Part shown: positions 21,061 to 31,493 of the stretch, in pieces
How positions within the stretch are numbered: the first letter of the stretch is position 1
Layout of the letters: the number at the start of each line of letters is the position of its first letter
Source: Paragyromitra xinjiangensis
Lineage: Eukaryota > Ascomycota > Pezizomycetes > Pezizales > Discinaceae
Assembly: GCA_038503065.1 (NCBI GenBank)
Contig: JBCAMK010000013.1
Coordinates: forward strand, 930,001-994,000
Direction: 5' to 3'
Length of the DNA stretch: 64,000 nt
Program-made: the position numbers and the translations under genes
Notes under the pieces: generated by a model
The model's database searches: none
The model's input: only the letters and a program-made list of their open reading frames with translations
What the model was told of the DNA's origin: nothing

Positions 21061-24000
21061 TCAATTTATATTTAGCAGGTTTGTATTGGATACGCCGTAA
21101 AGATACTTGTTAGTTGAAATTGTGGCCAAATTGTTCTCGTGGATAAAGTGCAAGAGGTCCATGTGGTTGTTATTGAGGAGTATGGCTGAGTGCCAGTCGT
21201 GGCCCCAGTTTGGTCGGGTAGTGCCATTAAGTGGGCAGGTGAGGGCTAAATGTGGAGAAGAATTGATGGCTCCGCATTGACAAGCGGAGGGGGGGTTAAG
21301 AGGATTTGGATCCGCCTTGGTTTGTTGAGTGCGGAGGGTGGATATTGCTTTCGCCTGGTTCCGGCGGAGGAATCGTATGACTGAAGGAGGATGGAGGGCA
21401 ACTGGAGTCTCGGTTGTGAGTTGCCACAACTTGAGGAGGTTGAGTTTGGGTTGGAGGCGAAGCCAACCCAGTGTGGTGCATGTGTGTTTGCATGGCGGAA
21501 GAGAAAGGCCTTGTTTGGCCATTTGATCAGCGATGTCGTTACCGGGGATGTTTGTGTGAGATGGAGTCCATCGGCCAAAAACTTCTGAATTGAGGTTGTT
21601 TATTGTGGATATGTGTGCCAGTGTGTCCTTTAGATATTGGCGATTAGAAGTACTGTTGCCGGAAAGGGATAGAAGGGCATTTTGATTATCAATGCAAAGA
21701 TAAACAGTAGAATTGTCCGCAGGCAGATTGTGAATTAGAAAATCTAGGGCTTCTTGAATGCCATGTATTTCTGCGTCTTCGTTTTCACATTGATGTCCCA
21801 GGTTGCAGTTGCCCTGGTAGGAGGAAGTAGTGATTCCGTATTGAATGTGTTGGATGTTCCAGCCTGAGGCAGTAATTCCACTCTCAGCGCGGGAGCCATC
21901 AGAATATAGGATCCAGGCATTCACCAGGCCATGTAGCCAGTCCATATGGGATAGGGAGGCAGATTGTTTGGTGCCTTGGATGTGTATGTGGGATGGGTGT
22001 AAAAAGGGATGAATGGGTAAGGAAAGATCTTCGATTGGGGCGCCGGTTAGCAGCCTGGCAAGCAGAGAACCGACACGTTGTAGGCCAGTGCCTTTGAAGT
22101 CGGTAGGGTGGAGATATTGTAATAGTGTGTGGTGTAGGGGGTGTTTGGGATTGCGGAGGATGCGTAGCCCGTAATGTTGGGTGCGCATGTCGAGTAGTAG
22201 GTTGAGCGGGGCTAACCCGGCTTCGGGTAACAGCTTGTGTATAGGAGTAAATTTGGAAAGGCCAGATATTAGCCTTGCGGCACGGTGATATGCTGGTGAA
22301 AGTCTATCCAAGATGCTTTGTGATCCGGTCCACCATACCTCGGAGCCATATAAGGCTGCTGGGAGAATAATGGTGAGGGTGAGTTGGTGAAGAAGGTTGG
22401 GAGTGGGTCCCTTGTCTTTAACTAGGTTGTTTACCAGGTATAGGGAAGTTCTTAGTCGAGAAGCAGCTTGTTGACAGTGTGAATGAAAGTTGAGTCTTTG
22501 ATCCAGTACGATGCCTAGGACTTTGATGTGAGGTGAGGGGGGAAATAATTTGTTGTTTAACATTATAGTTTGGGTTGGTGGTTGGCTGGTGAAGGGGGTG
22601 ATGAGGTGAATTAACTCTGTTTTGGATTCGGAAAATTTAATGTTGAGGTGGGAGGCCCGTTTCTCCTTTGCCTTATGTCTTTCCGCTAAGCGTATGGTGG
22701 CAAAGGCGGGTTTCTTACTCATTTGTAGCGCAGTGTCATCATCTATATAGATGGTAGAAATTTCGGAGGGATGTGGGGTGGGCGGATCAAGTGCTGCGGC
22801 GTAAATAACAAAGGCAATGGATGAAAGTGGGGAGCCTTGTGGGAGTCCGACAGTGAGTGGTTGGGGTGCTTCCAGTTCGTTATTGATTCGGAAGGCAAGT
22901 GTGCGGTTGGAAGTGAAACTTTGCATCCATTTGATGCACCATGAGGGGAAGGTGTAATGTTCCAAAATTTTTATTAAGTGGGGATGAGATACGCAATTGA
23001 ATGCGCCGTCGATGTCCGTTGCCAAAATGGAGGGGCGGGAGGGACGTTTTATTGCCCTCTTGTCATTGTGTGGGACAGGTATCAGCAGTTGTCTTTGCGC
23101 AGGGGTGAGAATGAGATGGAGTGAATCAGTGGCAGAAATGCCTGTTCTGGCTCCTGTATGGTGTGGTTGAATTGCGCCATTCAATGTTGCACATGTTTCA
23201 AGTTTTCGGGCGACTATTTTTTCCAGCAGTTTGCCAAAGCAAGAAAGGAGAGAGACAGGGCGATAACTTTTGGGGGATGAATAATCCGCCTTGTTTGATT
23301 TGGGGATGGGGACGCAATGGGTTATCTTCCAGGAAGTTGGCATGATACCCAGGCGTAGGAGGTTATTGAAGAGGGAAGTGAAAATAGAGGGGCGGGCACG
23401 GTGGACTTCTCTAAGTGTGATGTAATTGAACCCATCTGGGCCGACTGCGGTGCGCATGTTCGATTTCTGGAGGAGGGAATCAATTTCTTCTTCCGTGACC
23501 AGAAAGGGGATGTGGTCAGTGTTGGCGGAGGGGGGGGGTAGGAAGTTTAGAGGGAAATCAGGTGGGGTAAGCTGTGGGGGAAAGAAAGTACGACGGAAGG
23601 CTTTGCCAATTTCCTCGTTGGTTTCTTGTTTTTCGATGGGGGGGATGTTTGGCTTGTTGCGTGCGGTGCTTTTATTTAGAAGGTTCCAGGCAGAGCTGGG
23701 GGTGATGTCTTTGAGTGTGCGGTGCCAGTGGTCCCATTTGGCTATCATTATTTCAGTTTTGTATTCCTTTCTTGTAGAATTGGCGAGGTGTCGCCAATGA
23801 GGGGGGGCGTTGGGTTTCCGTGCTCGTGATTCTGCCCATGAAAGTTTTCTTTTCAGGGCTTTGAGGTTGGGTGTCCACCAAGATTTGGAATGTGTTCGAG
23901 GTTTGGAGAGAGGTACTGTTGCATCAATAGCTAGGTTGATTGCGTTCATAATGTGGGTGAGAGTGGAGTTGGCTTGCTCCTCATTGGAGAAGTTGAAAGG

Positions 24001-24795
24001 AATGGCTGCTTCTTGAATTATGTTGTGGAATAAGGGCCAGTTTGTTTTAGAAAATAAACGTCGGCTGGAATATTCCGGAGGATGAATGTAAAGTGTGGTT
24101 TTTAATGAAACATGATCGGAATTGTGTGGGCAATTGGGGGGGGCTGACCAGGGTCCGCAGATGTCGGTTAGGCCTCTTACCATGGTGAGGTCCACTATGC
24201 TGGGTCTTTGTCCGTTTCTTGGGAAATGGGTGAGGATGCCTGGTTTGTTGAGGAGGCGGAAGTTGTTAGTTTCCAGCCAGTTCGTGATTTGTTCTGTTAA
24301 CGCGATACGGTGCGAAAAGAGGTGGTGATAATTTTCAGAAATGGGGCCGTACCACCAGGGATGGTGGAGGTTAAAATCCCCTGCGAGGATTGTGTTCTGA
24401 TGAAAATGATGTGAGAGAAGAGGAAGGTGATGATCGTTGGAGCTGCTGCGAGGTTGGATGTAAATGTTGCAGATCTCGAAGGTAAGATGAGGGATTTTAA
24501 TGAGGATTGAAATTATGTTGGGATTGGGCGAAAGTGTGGTGATTATTTTTGTGTTTTTTAAATTTTTCTTGATATAAATAATGACTTTAGGTGAAGAAGA
24601 AGGGTAATATGCGTCCCCCGTTTTGGAATTTGGAGGAAGTGAATTATGGTCAAGCCATGGTTCCTGTAACATAAGGGCAAGAGTGTGTTGAGAATGATCA
24701 AAGGAGGAAATGACTGAAAGAGTAGAGGCCTGTCCTTTGGCGCAGTTCAGCTGCTGTGCCATGGCTATGCCTGTTATGGGAGGTTGTATCTCCAT
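21061..24795 (-). CDS. nonLTR-A A5 ORF2: endonuclease, reverse transcriptase, RNase H
   Basis: 1244 residues with all domains: endonuclease (QEPW, GDFNLHHPWW, SDHVSL), reverse transcriptase (AVGPDGFNY, TDIDGAFN, GLPQGSPLS, YIDDD), RNase H (YSDGS, DAEIHG, CIDNQ, DIADQMAKQG) and the terminal CQCG cluster. The initiating ATG overlaps the ORF1 stop at 24795 (TAATG). No broken residue is visible. Length is identical to A2 and A4, which speaks for recent constraint. Confidence 0.95.
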   Translation of the reverse strand: MEIQPPITGIAMAQQLNCAKGQASTLSVISSFDHSQHTLALMLQEPWLDHNSLPPNSKTGDAYYPSSSPKVIIYIKKNLKNTKIITTLSPNPNIISILIKIPHLTFEICNIYIQPRSSSNDHHLPLLSHHFHQNTILAGDFNLHHPWWYGPISENYHHLFSHRIALTEQITNWLETNNFRLLNKPGILTHFPRNGQRPSIVDLTMVRGLTDICGPWSAPPNCPHNSDHVSLKTTLYIHPPEYSSRRLFSKTNWPLFHNIIQEAAIPFNFSNEEQANSTLTHIMNAINLAIDATVPLSKPRTHSKSWWTPNLKALKRKLSWAESRARKPNAPPHWRHLANSTRKEYKTEIMIAKWDHWHRTLKDITPSSAWNLLNKSTARNKPNIPPIEKQETNEEIGKAFRRTFFPPQLTPPDFPLNFLPPPSANTDHIPFLVTEEEIDSLLQKSNMRTAVGPDGFNYITLREVHRARPSIFTSLFNNLLRLGIMPTSWKITHCVPIPKSNKADYSSPKSYRPVSLLSCFGKLLEKIVARKLETCATLNGAIQPHHTGARTGISATDSLHLILTPAQRQLLIPVPHNDKRAIKRPSRPSILATDIDGAFNCVSHPHLIKILEHYTFPSWCIKWMQSFTSNRTLAFRINNELEAPQPLTVGLPQGSPLSSIAFVIYAAALDPPTPHPSEISTIYIDDDTALQMSKKPAFATIRLAERHKAKEKRASHLNIKFSESKTELIHLITPFTSQPPTQTIMLNNKLFPPSPHIKVLGIVLDQRLNFHSHCQQAASRLRTSLYLVNNLVKDKGPTPNLLHQLTLTIILPAALYGSEVWWTGSQSILDRLSPAYHRAARLISGLSKFTPIHKLLPEAGLAPLNLLLDMRTQHYGLRILRNPKHPLHHTLLQYLHPTDFKGTGLQRVGSLLARLLTGAPIEDLSLPIHPFLHPSHIHIQGTKQSASLSHMDWLHGLVNAWILYSDGSRAESGITASGWNIQHIQYGITTSSYQGNCNLGHQCENEDAEIHGIQEALDFLIHNLPADNSTVYLCIDNQNALLSLSGNSTSNRQYLKDTLAHISTINNLNSEVFGRWTPSHTNIPGNDIADQMAKQGLSLPPCKHTCTTLGWLRLQPKLNLLKLWQLTTETPVALHPPSVIRFLRRNQAKAISTLRTQQTKADPNPLNPPSACQCGAINSSPHLALTCPLNGTTRPNWGHDWHSAILLNNNHMDLLHFIHENNLATISTNKYLYGVSNTNLLNIN

Positions 24796-26207
24796 TAAGC
24801 ATTGGTGGTGTTAATTCGGGAGGATTTAAGGCTCTCAGTGAGCTTGGTGTATGCGATACAAACCTTGCGTTCGTAGGCTTTGTGGCCTTGATTGCAGTTA
24901 GCGCAGCGAATGGGAGGGTGGGTGCATTTGGTTCCAGCTGGACATCCTGCTGAAGTGCAGGGGTGTTTTATGGTTTCATGGGCTTCTGCGCAAATTGCGC
25001 ATTTGAAGTCCTTTTTGCAGGTTTGTTGGTGGTGGCCAAATTCTTGGCACTTTCGGCATTGGGTAGTGGGGGAAACCGCAATGTATTCCTGGATGCGGCA
25101 GAACGAATTGAAGAGGGGGATTTGGTGGAGGCCTAGGGTCTCCATGGTGAATTTTTGTGGGAGGGCAATGACAATGGCTGAGTGGGTTTTGTTGGCCCTT
25201 GCTTCCGGGGTGGTGAGCCATCTGGGGACTTGGGCGAGGGTAAAAGTGGGGACTGAAATGGACATTTGTTCCGCTACTTCCGCCATGGTGTTCTTGGTAG
25301 GAATGCCATGGATGATGAATTTAGACCATTTGGAGTTGGGTCGGGCTTCAGAGAGGGGGATGTTGAGTAGGGTGCAAGCTGTTTCAATTTCCTTGTTGTA
25401 TGCTGAGCAGATTTGTTCAGCAGATTCGTCAGGGCGGGTGGTGAGAACGAAGTTGTGTCTCGCAGTTTTGGTACAGATGAGGATGGATGTATTTCGTGGG
25501 GCGAGTTCCTTGTTGATGGCGGCGAGGAGGGAGTTGTTGGTGAGAGCTGGGGGTAGGTCGCCAGAGGTTTCCAATATAATTTGACGGTTAATTGCCGTGA
25601 ATTGGGGTTGGAATAACTTGGGGGGAAGGGGCTTCTTCTTCTTGTTGCCCTTGTTGACTTTGGTGAAGGGGTCGGCAGGGGCGTTGGCTGCTTGAGCATA
25701 GGTCTTGGGCTTGCCATTATTTAGCAGTGGGACCTGAGGTTTTTGGGTTGTTTGGGGTGGTTTTTGCTGCGCGTTGGGAGCGGGAGTGCGGGTGGGTTGG
25801 TTGGTATTTTTGTCGATTGTCTGAAGGGATCTGGCCATGTTATTGAGGGTGGTGGAAAGTTTTCCAACCATTTCTTGCAGGATCTTAGTCTGATCCGTGA
25901 GCCTCAGGATGTCATTCTCCTGCATGGCTACTTTGGCGAGGAGGTGGGTGTTGTTTTCCTCGGTTTGCGCGTTGAGGCGAGCAAAGCTGGATTTCAAGAG
26001 CCAGGCAGTGTATTGTTCGGTGTTGCCATCATCTGGAATTTCAGGCATATAATCCTCCGTGGTTGAAAAGTCACGAAGCCAATTGGGGGTAGAGTCATCG
26101 GGGAGTTCGTTCATCAGAGCTTCGTCTTGATACTGTGAATCGGTAGTGAGGCCCTGGGGGCCAGTGTCGAAGAGGGACTGTGCGGTGGAGGGTCCAGGTT
26201 GAGCCAT
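24795..26207 (-). CDS. nonLTR-A A5 ORF1, gag-like protein
   Basis: 470 residues from the first ATG (26207-26205, MAQPG). Two residues shorter than in A2-A4 because of a small in-frame change in the Pro/Gln-rich linker. Three complete knuckles at the C terminus. The leader (26208-26525) contains no ATG on the coding strand, so scanning would select this start. Overlaps ORF2 by one base. Confidence 0.9.
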   Translation of the reverse strand: MAQPGPSTAQSLFDTGPQGLTTDSQYQDEALMNELPDDSTPNWLRDFSTTEDYMPEIPDDGNTEQYTAWLLKSSFARLNAQTEENNTHLLAKVAMQENDILRLTDQTKILQEMVGKLSTTLNNMARSLQTIDKNTNQPTRTPAPNAQQKPPQTTQKPQVPLLNNGKPKTYAQAANAPADPFTKVNKGNKKKKPLPPKLFQPQFTAINRQIILETSGDLPPALTNNSLLAAINKELAPRNTSILICTKTARHNFVLTTRPDESAEQICSAYNKEIETACTLLNIPLSEARPNSKWSKFIIHGIPTKNTMAEVAEQMSISVPTFTLAQVPRWLTTPEARANKTHSAIVIALPQKFTMETLGLHQIPLFNSFCRIQEYIAVSPTTQCRKCQEFGHHQQTCKKDFKCAICAEAHETIKHPCTSAGCPAGTKCTHPPIRCANCNQGHKAYERKVCIAYTKLTESLKSSRINTTNA

Positions 26208-26525
26208 CTTGGTGGGTGATCCTGAGCGAGCGGGAGCTGGTGAGGGGTTGGAGAGGGTTCTTTTCTTGCCGATGAGGGGGAGGGTGAAGTTGGTGCCAAA
26301 GGTCACCAGCTTCACGGGAGATGGGGAGGGTGTGCGGGATCTCCTGGGAGGAGTTTGGGGTGGATCCAGGATGATTTGGGGCAGAGCGCCCGATGAAAAG
26401 TTGCGAGTGCGGGGAAGTGGTGAGAAATGAAGCCGAAGAGTTAAAGACTTTTTGCAGTGTGTAACGCCGTTGCAACGTAGAACTGGTGTTTTGCAGGGAT
26501 CTTTTTGCTCGTGCAGGATGAGGTC

Positions 26526-29071
26526 CAGGGACGGTAGGGCACCTCCAGAGGTAATAACTTGCCGTACTTCTTATGGCGGGCGGTTTTGTTTCTCTGGCAG
26601 CTATCACAGCTCCGGACATACTCTTCAATGTCCTTATCCATGTTGGGCCAGTAGAAGTTGGACTTGATTTTCTCAACTGTCTTGAACTGCCCGAAGTGAC
26701 CGGCCATCTTGCTATCATGGCACTCAGTGAAGATTTCCTGGCGGAGGTCTCTGCCTTCCGGGACATACCATTGGTTCTTATAGAACACTAAACCATCCTT
26801 GAGGGACAGTGACAGGTCTAATCCTTCTTTCCTCTCCTGTAGTGCCTGGCGGATGCCTTGCCACTGGATATCTTGAGCTGCCGCAGCTTCAAGCCTCTGC
26901 AAGAATGTAGACTGGAGTTGGTGAACTCTGATGGCCGCTAGCCTAGCAGGGTTCAACACCAATTGCCCAGGACAGAAAAACAACTGCGGTTCTGCAACTG
27001 CAGGTTCACCTCCCTCTCCTAGGCGGTGATCCCACCGTCTGGATAGGACATCTGGCTTCCCATTCTTGTCACCGGATCTGTAGGCCACCTTAAAGTTATA
27101 ACCCGCCAGGTCTTCAGACCATCAGGCCTGCCGGCGGGTTAAGACCTTGGTACTGTTGAAGTACTCGAGGTTCTTATGGTCCGTGAACACAGTGACTTCT
27201 CCCTCTACTGACTTCAAAAGGTGCTCCCATTCTCGGAAAGCAGCCACTATGGCGCCCATTTCCTTGTCATGGATGTCATAGTTTATCTTGGCGGGGGAAA
27301 ACTTCTTGGAGTAGAAGGCCACAGGGTGTAGCTTCCCATCCTCGCCATACTGAGATAACACTGCACCTTTCGCAAAGTCACTTGCATCAGTTTCTACAAC
27401 TGTGCGCCTACTGGGGTGAAAATGAACTAGGACCGGCTCACTTGTGAACAGCTGCTTGAGTTCCTCGAAAGCTCTGTCACAAGCGGCAGTCCAGAACCAC
27501 TTCTTGTCTTTCATCAGCAGATCCGTCAAGGGCTTGCAAACCCGACTGAAACCTGCTATGAATCTCCTGTAGAAGTTGGCGAAGCCTAAAAAGGCCTGCA
27601 CATCCTTCACAGTTCTAGGTACCGGCCACTCCCTGACAGCATTGACTTTCTCTTTGGACATAGAGATGCCATGCTCGGAGATGTTGTACCCCAAATATTC
27701 CACTTCTTTCAAATGAAAGAAGGACTTGTCAATGTGGGCATGGAGGTTGGCTTCTCTCAACCTTCCTAACACCTTCTTGACGAGGAACTGGTGTCCTTCC
27801 ATGTTCTCGGAGTATATAAGTATATCATCTAAGTATACTATAACTCCGAGATCTAGGAGGTCATGTAGAACCTCATTGATCATAGCCTGGAATGAGGAGG
27901 GTGCATTGCACAGACCAAATGGCATGACATTGTACTCATACAAGCCATATCTGGTCCGGAAAGCTGTCTTCCACTCATCCCCTTTGGCGATCCTTAGCAG
28001 GTTGAACCCATCCTTCAGGTCTATCTTGGTAAAGACCCTGGCGGTGGTCAACCTGTCTCTCAGTTCTGACATCAGCGGAAGTGGGTACTTGTCCTTGATT
28101 GTGATCTTGTTCAAGCCCCGGTAATCCACACAAATGCGGAGGGTACCATTAGGCTTGGGCACAAACAGGATAGGAGCGGCGGCGGGGGAATTGGACCTGG
28201 AGATCTTTCCGGAGGGTAGTGCTTTGTTCAGAAACTCCCGGAGGGCCTTCAGCTCACTCTCAGAGCATGGATAGAGAGGCCCAAAAGGTGGTTTCGTTCC
28301 GGGCTGCAATCTGATATGGTGGTCAAATGCACTATGCTCCGGTAGCTTTGAGCTCTTCTCATTGCTGAACACATCTGCCCATTCCCGGTACTCCGGCGGT
28401 AACCTCAATCCCACATCTACGCCCTGCTCATCATGCCACACTGCTGATCCAATCTGATGTACATTGGCCCTATCTTCGGCCAACATCTCCCAGTCTTCAC
28501 ATACTTCAATCATGACATCGGCGGGAATGCAATGCTTCTTGCAATAGTCACTCCTCCACCTGACGCGGCCAGTATGCCAATCAAAGTCTGGGTTGTGCTT
28601 CTGAGCCCATGAGATGGGAAGATATCCGGAGATGCCTTCTTCTAAAGGTCCCACCTCCCACCGGATCAACTCCTCATGTTTGCCCATGACCATGTCGAGG
28701 GTGGCAGTAAAATACTCGCCAGCTCCCATCATGAGGTCACCTTGGGCATCAAACATCTGAATAGGAGAATCTCGGCGCTCCACAGGTATCTTCTCCTTCT
28801 TCACAAACTCTTCGCTGAGGATAGGCCCGGTGCATCCAGTGTTAAACAGGAACCTTCCATGGCACCTGCTGATGTGGTTCCACACCTTCCAGTTCAACTC
28901 AGCCTTCAGGATGGGTCTCTGCCCATGGACGGGTTCTGGCGGGGGTTCTTCCATTCTTCTCTTCGTTGGTGGGTGGTCTTCATGACTGGGACTTCTCTGG
29001 CGCTTTGCCACTGACCTCTCGGGTCTGGTCTTACTTATGCCGCCTTGAAATGGAGTGTAGCCTGTAGACAT
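26526..29071 (-). pseudogene. Gyp1 pol: protease, reverse transcriptase, RNase H, integrase N-terminal part
   Basis: Starts at the ATG at 29071. The protease motif near 28845 reads FNTGCTG where retroviral-type proteases have DTG, so the catalytic Asp is Asn. Reverse transcriptase: CVDYRGLNKITIKDKYPLP and catalytic YLDDILIY near 27830. RNase H: VETDASDFAKGAVLSQY and FTDHKNLEYF. A TGA at 27122-27124 stands where related elements have Arg (CGA to TGA) in RRQARW. The frame continues through the linker and the integrase zinc domain (His and His in HDSKMAGHFG, Cys pair in CDSCQ) and is cut at an Arg-Pro-Trp by the nonLTR-A array. It is broken by three independent lesions. Confidence 0.92.
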
Positions 29072-29259
29072 AGTGGTTGAGGTTTTCTTTTCGATCGCAG
29101 GGTATCAATGATCGCTAGCGATGGCTATATCTGTATCTGGGTATAGCTTGGGAGAACTGGCATATTTGACCAGCAAATTTCGGGATATTATCCCTCCTCA
29201 GTACCAGTAGGAGCAATAGGGTCCTGCCCAACAAAATATATTTCTAAAGAATGACTAGG
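29072..29259 (-). other. Gyp1 gag-pol spacer
   Basis: About 190 bp between the gag stop (TAG, 29260-29262) and the pol ATG. I see no zinc knuckle, clear slippery heptamer or conserved frame here. How pol was expressed in this element is unclear from the sequence. Confidence 0.5.
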
Positions 29260-31453
29260 CTAGATGATTTCAGGTCCACTGTCATCATCTACTGCCGTAA
29301 ATACACCAGTCTCCTGTTTGAGACTGCCGGAACTCTGTCCTGATCTAGATACAGTGGCAACTTTTCCCTTCTTAGATTCCGGAGGATCACTGGCCTCTAG
29401 CTCAGTTCCTCTCTTCCTCTTTCTTACTGCCGCAACTCTAACAGTTACCGGATCAGCAGTCCAACACTTAAACCATGCATGTCCACCCTTTCCGCATTTC
29501 AGGCACTTATCTGCCTTTTTTCTATCGGAAAGGATACCCTCGGGTATTCCTATCAAGGGGTGGTTAGCATGTGGTGTCTTATCAAGGGAGGTTGGACTCT
29601 GCCATACCTTTTAGCTCCACAGCTTTATCTTTCTTCTCCTGCGGTGGGTTACTACCCCCGGGAGTGGACTTGTTTTCAGGGGAGGCGGCGGTACTCTGAC
29701 CTTTGCCTCTACCTCTGGATCTCTTCTTCTTCTCACCTCCTTCTCCTGTTGCCCTGGACTCCGGGGCTCTAACCTTCCTATGTCTTTCCAGGACATGCCC
29801 CATGTGGCGGATCATCTGTATCCTCTCATGGAGGGACTGAGGTTTGACTGCAACCTTAGCCCAGTCCAGAGCCAGTTCAGCAGTGAGGCCTTGGGATATT
29901 TTATCATCCACAACCTCACCAGCATAACCGGTTTTCCACATGAGTTGGACTATCTGGTCCAGGAAAGCATCGATTCCGGCGGTCTGGGAGAGTTTATCCC
30001 ACTTAGCTACCGCCTCTTCTCTGGTGACTCTGTCACCAAAAGATGATCGGAAGGAATTGGAAAAGGTGACCCAATGGTTCCAGTGAGGGTCAAGCTGTAC
30101 AGGTCGTCCTGCAGCTCTATCGGCAGCACCTTGGTCTATGAGGTTATGGTAGGCCTCATACCAGTTGACTGCTGCATGTCCTTCGAGAAGGTTGCCAGTG
30201 TAGCGGATCTTGATTGATTCCTGCTGGAAACTGGAAGCTTCAATGGTGAAGACATTTTCGCATTGCCGGAGGAATCGGTCCACATCAGTAGCTTCTCCCT
30301 TGAACTTGCTGGGTTGAGGTGCCTTGGGTTCTCGTCCCCTGAGGCTCCTAGTAGAGGTGGGACCGGTGCCACTGCTGAAAACTGTAGCCATCATCTCCAA
30401 CATCTTCTTCTCTGCTTTCCGCTGCTTCTTGCGGAAATACTTCTTCCACTCCTTCGGATCCCTCTCTGCCCCTCCTTCACTACTGCTGCTGCTACTATCA
30501 CTGGGGTCTCCTCCTCCTCCCACTCCTATATTTCCATCACCTCCTCCTGCTCCTCCTCCCTGGTTCTCGTTTCCCTGCCCTTGCTGTTCACTAGTTTCTC
30601 TTCCTGTTCTTCCTCCACTACTTTCTCCTTCTTCCTTCCTTTCTTCCGAGGGCCTTGGGTATGTTCCTCTTGGTAGCCATGAGCTACCACTATCGAGGGG
30701 TGGTGGTGTATAACCACTGCCGCCTGCAAGGGACCAAGGTCCATAAGAAAAGGGACCTCTAGGTGTCTGCGGAGGTATTGGAGTAGAGGATGAGCCTGAG
30801 GGCGCAAAACTAACTGCTGGTTTTTGAACTGCGGGAGGTAACGATGGGGGGTCTGCTTTATTGGTAGGTGTGGTAGGTAGGGTGATTGGGAAGGTATCTG
30901 AGAGAAAGACACTACTTGATCTTTCTCTTCCTGCCGCTGGTTTGGGGGGTGCGGTGATGTGTAGGCGGCCTTCTGTAATGGCTTGCTGTAGTGCTCCGAT
31001 GTAGTCAGGAATTCCAACTGCTTCGGGGGGGTCTATATCCATGGGATCAGTTGCGAGGTCATCTTTGTCCGTCAGCAACTGTTGTAGATGCTGCTGGAGA
31101 TTGAGGACTTTCCGGTCCAAATACTCGGCAGCCTCCCGCAACAAGGTATTCTCCACTTCTTGCCGTTCCTGTAGCATTCTCATGGTCTGTGTGGTATCCC
31201 CAACTGATAGGTTGATCTGGGACATGAGATGGTCTTGAAATGCGTCGAAGAAATCGGCTATGGTGACTTTTGATGTGTCTGTCCATGGAGTGGAGATGCC
31301 TGGGATATGTCTTTGGATGGTGGATTTCGGGCGGTGGACTAGTTGGGTCATGTCTGTCTCTCCTACTGCTAGTTCCTTCTTCTCCCATGTAATCTGAAGG
31401 GGAAGCACCGGGGCATTGATCGCCGGGGTTTCGGATCTGCGGGAGGATCTCAT
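29260..31453 (-). pseudogene. Gyp1 gag with C-terminal zinc knuckle, frameshifted
   Basis: The ATG at 31453-31451 (MRSSRRSETP) is the first in frame outside the LTR. The N-terminal part is hydrophilic with Gln/Leu-rich helices. A long low-complexity Ser/Gly/Glu-rich region follows, then a capsid-like core (FLRQCENVFTIE onward), a basic stretch and, in another frame, the CCHC knuckle CLKCGKGGHAWFKC. A one-base frameshift near 29597 ends the upstream frame at 29582, while the knuckle frame is open from before that point to 29260. Gag packages the element RNA, and the frameshift separates capsid from nucleocapsid in this copy. Confidence 0.85.
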
Positions 31454-31479
31454 GATGGGTGATCTCAAGGTGACTGAGT

Positions 31480-31493
31480 CCTTAAGATTATAC
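31480..31493 (-). promoter_or_regulatory. Gyp1 putative primer-binding site (self-priming)
   Basis: Two bases after the LTR the minus strand reads ATAATCTTAAGG (31491-31480). Its perfect 12-nt complement CCTTAAGATTAT lies in the same LTR at 31614-31603. In the Ty3-like element Tf1 the 5' end of the mRNA folds back on the site next to the LTR and primes minus-strand synthesis. The same geometry is seen here. No tRNA 3'-end complement was obvious at this position. Confidence 0.6.

Larger units (their letters stand above)
20824..26525 (-). mobile_element. nonLTR-A copy A5, first unit of the array, inserted in Gyp1 integrase
   Basis: Unit of about 5.70 kb whose 5' end abuts the Gyp1 integrase frame inside the codons for Arg-Pro-Trp. 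The boundary is uncertain by a few bases because TGGACC is shared by target and element. Both ORFs are open. The array lies in sense orientation relative to Gyp1 transcription. The other side of the insertion is not in the window. Confidence 0.9.

Noticed and set aside
24892..25584. Long plus-strand open frame of 230 codons and many similar ones across 1-26500
   Set aside because: They are antisense to nonLTR-A ORF1/ORF2, recur at the same place in each copy and have no motif.
3880..26207. Possibility that A2-A5 are an assembly duplication of one copy
   Set aside because: Copies differ at many positions, have private lesions, and the heptamer number at junctions differs.
29072..29259. Frameshift signal between Gyp1 gag and pol
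   Set aside because: No slippery heptamer with a stem could be recognised, and the gag frame already carries a lesion.
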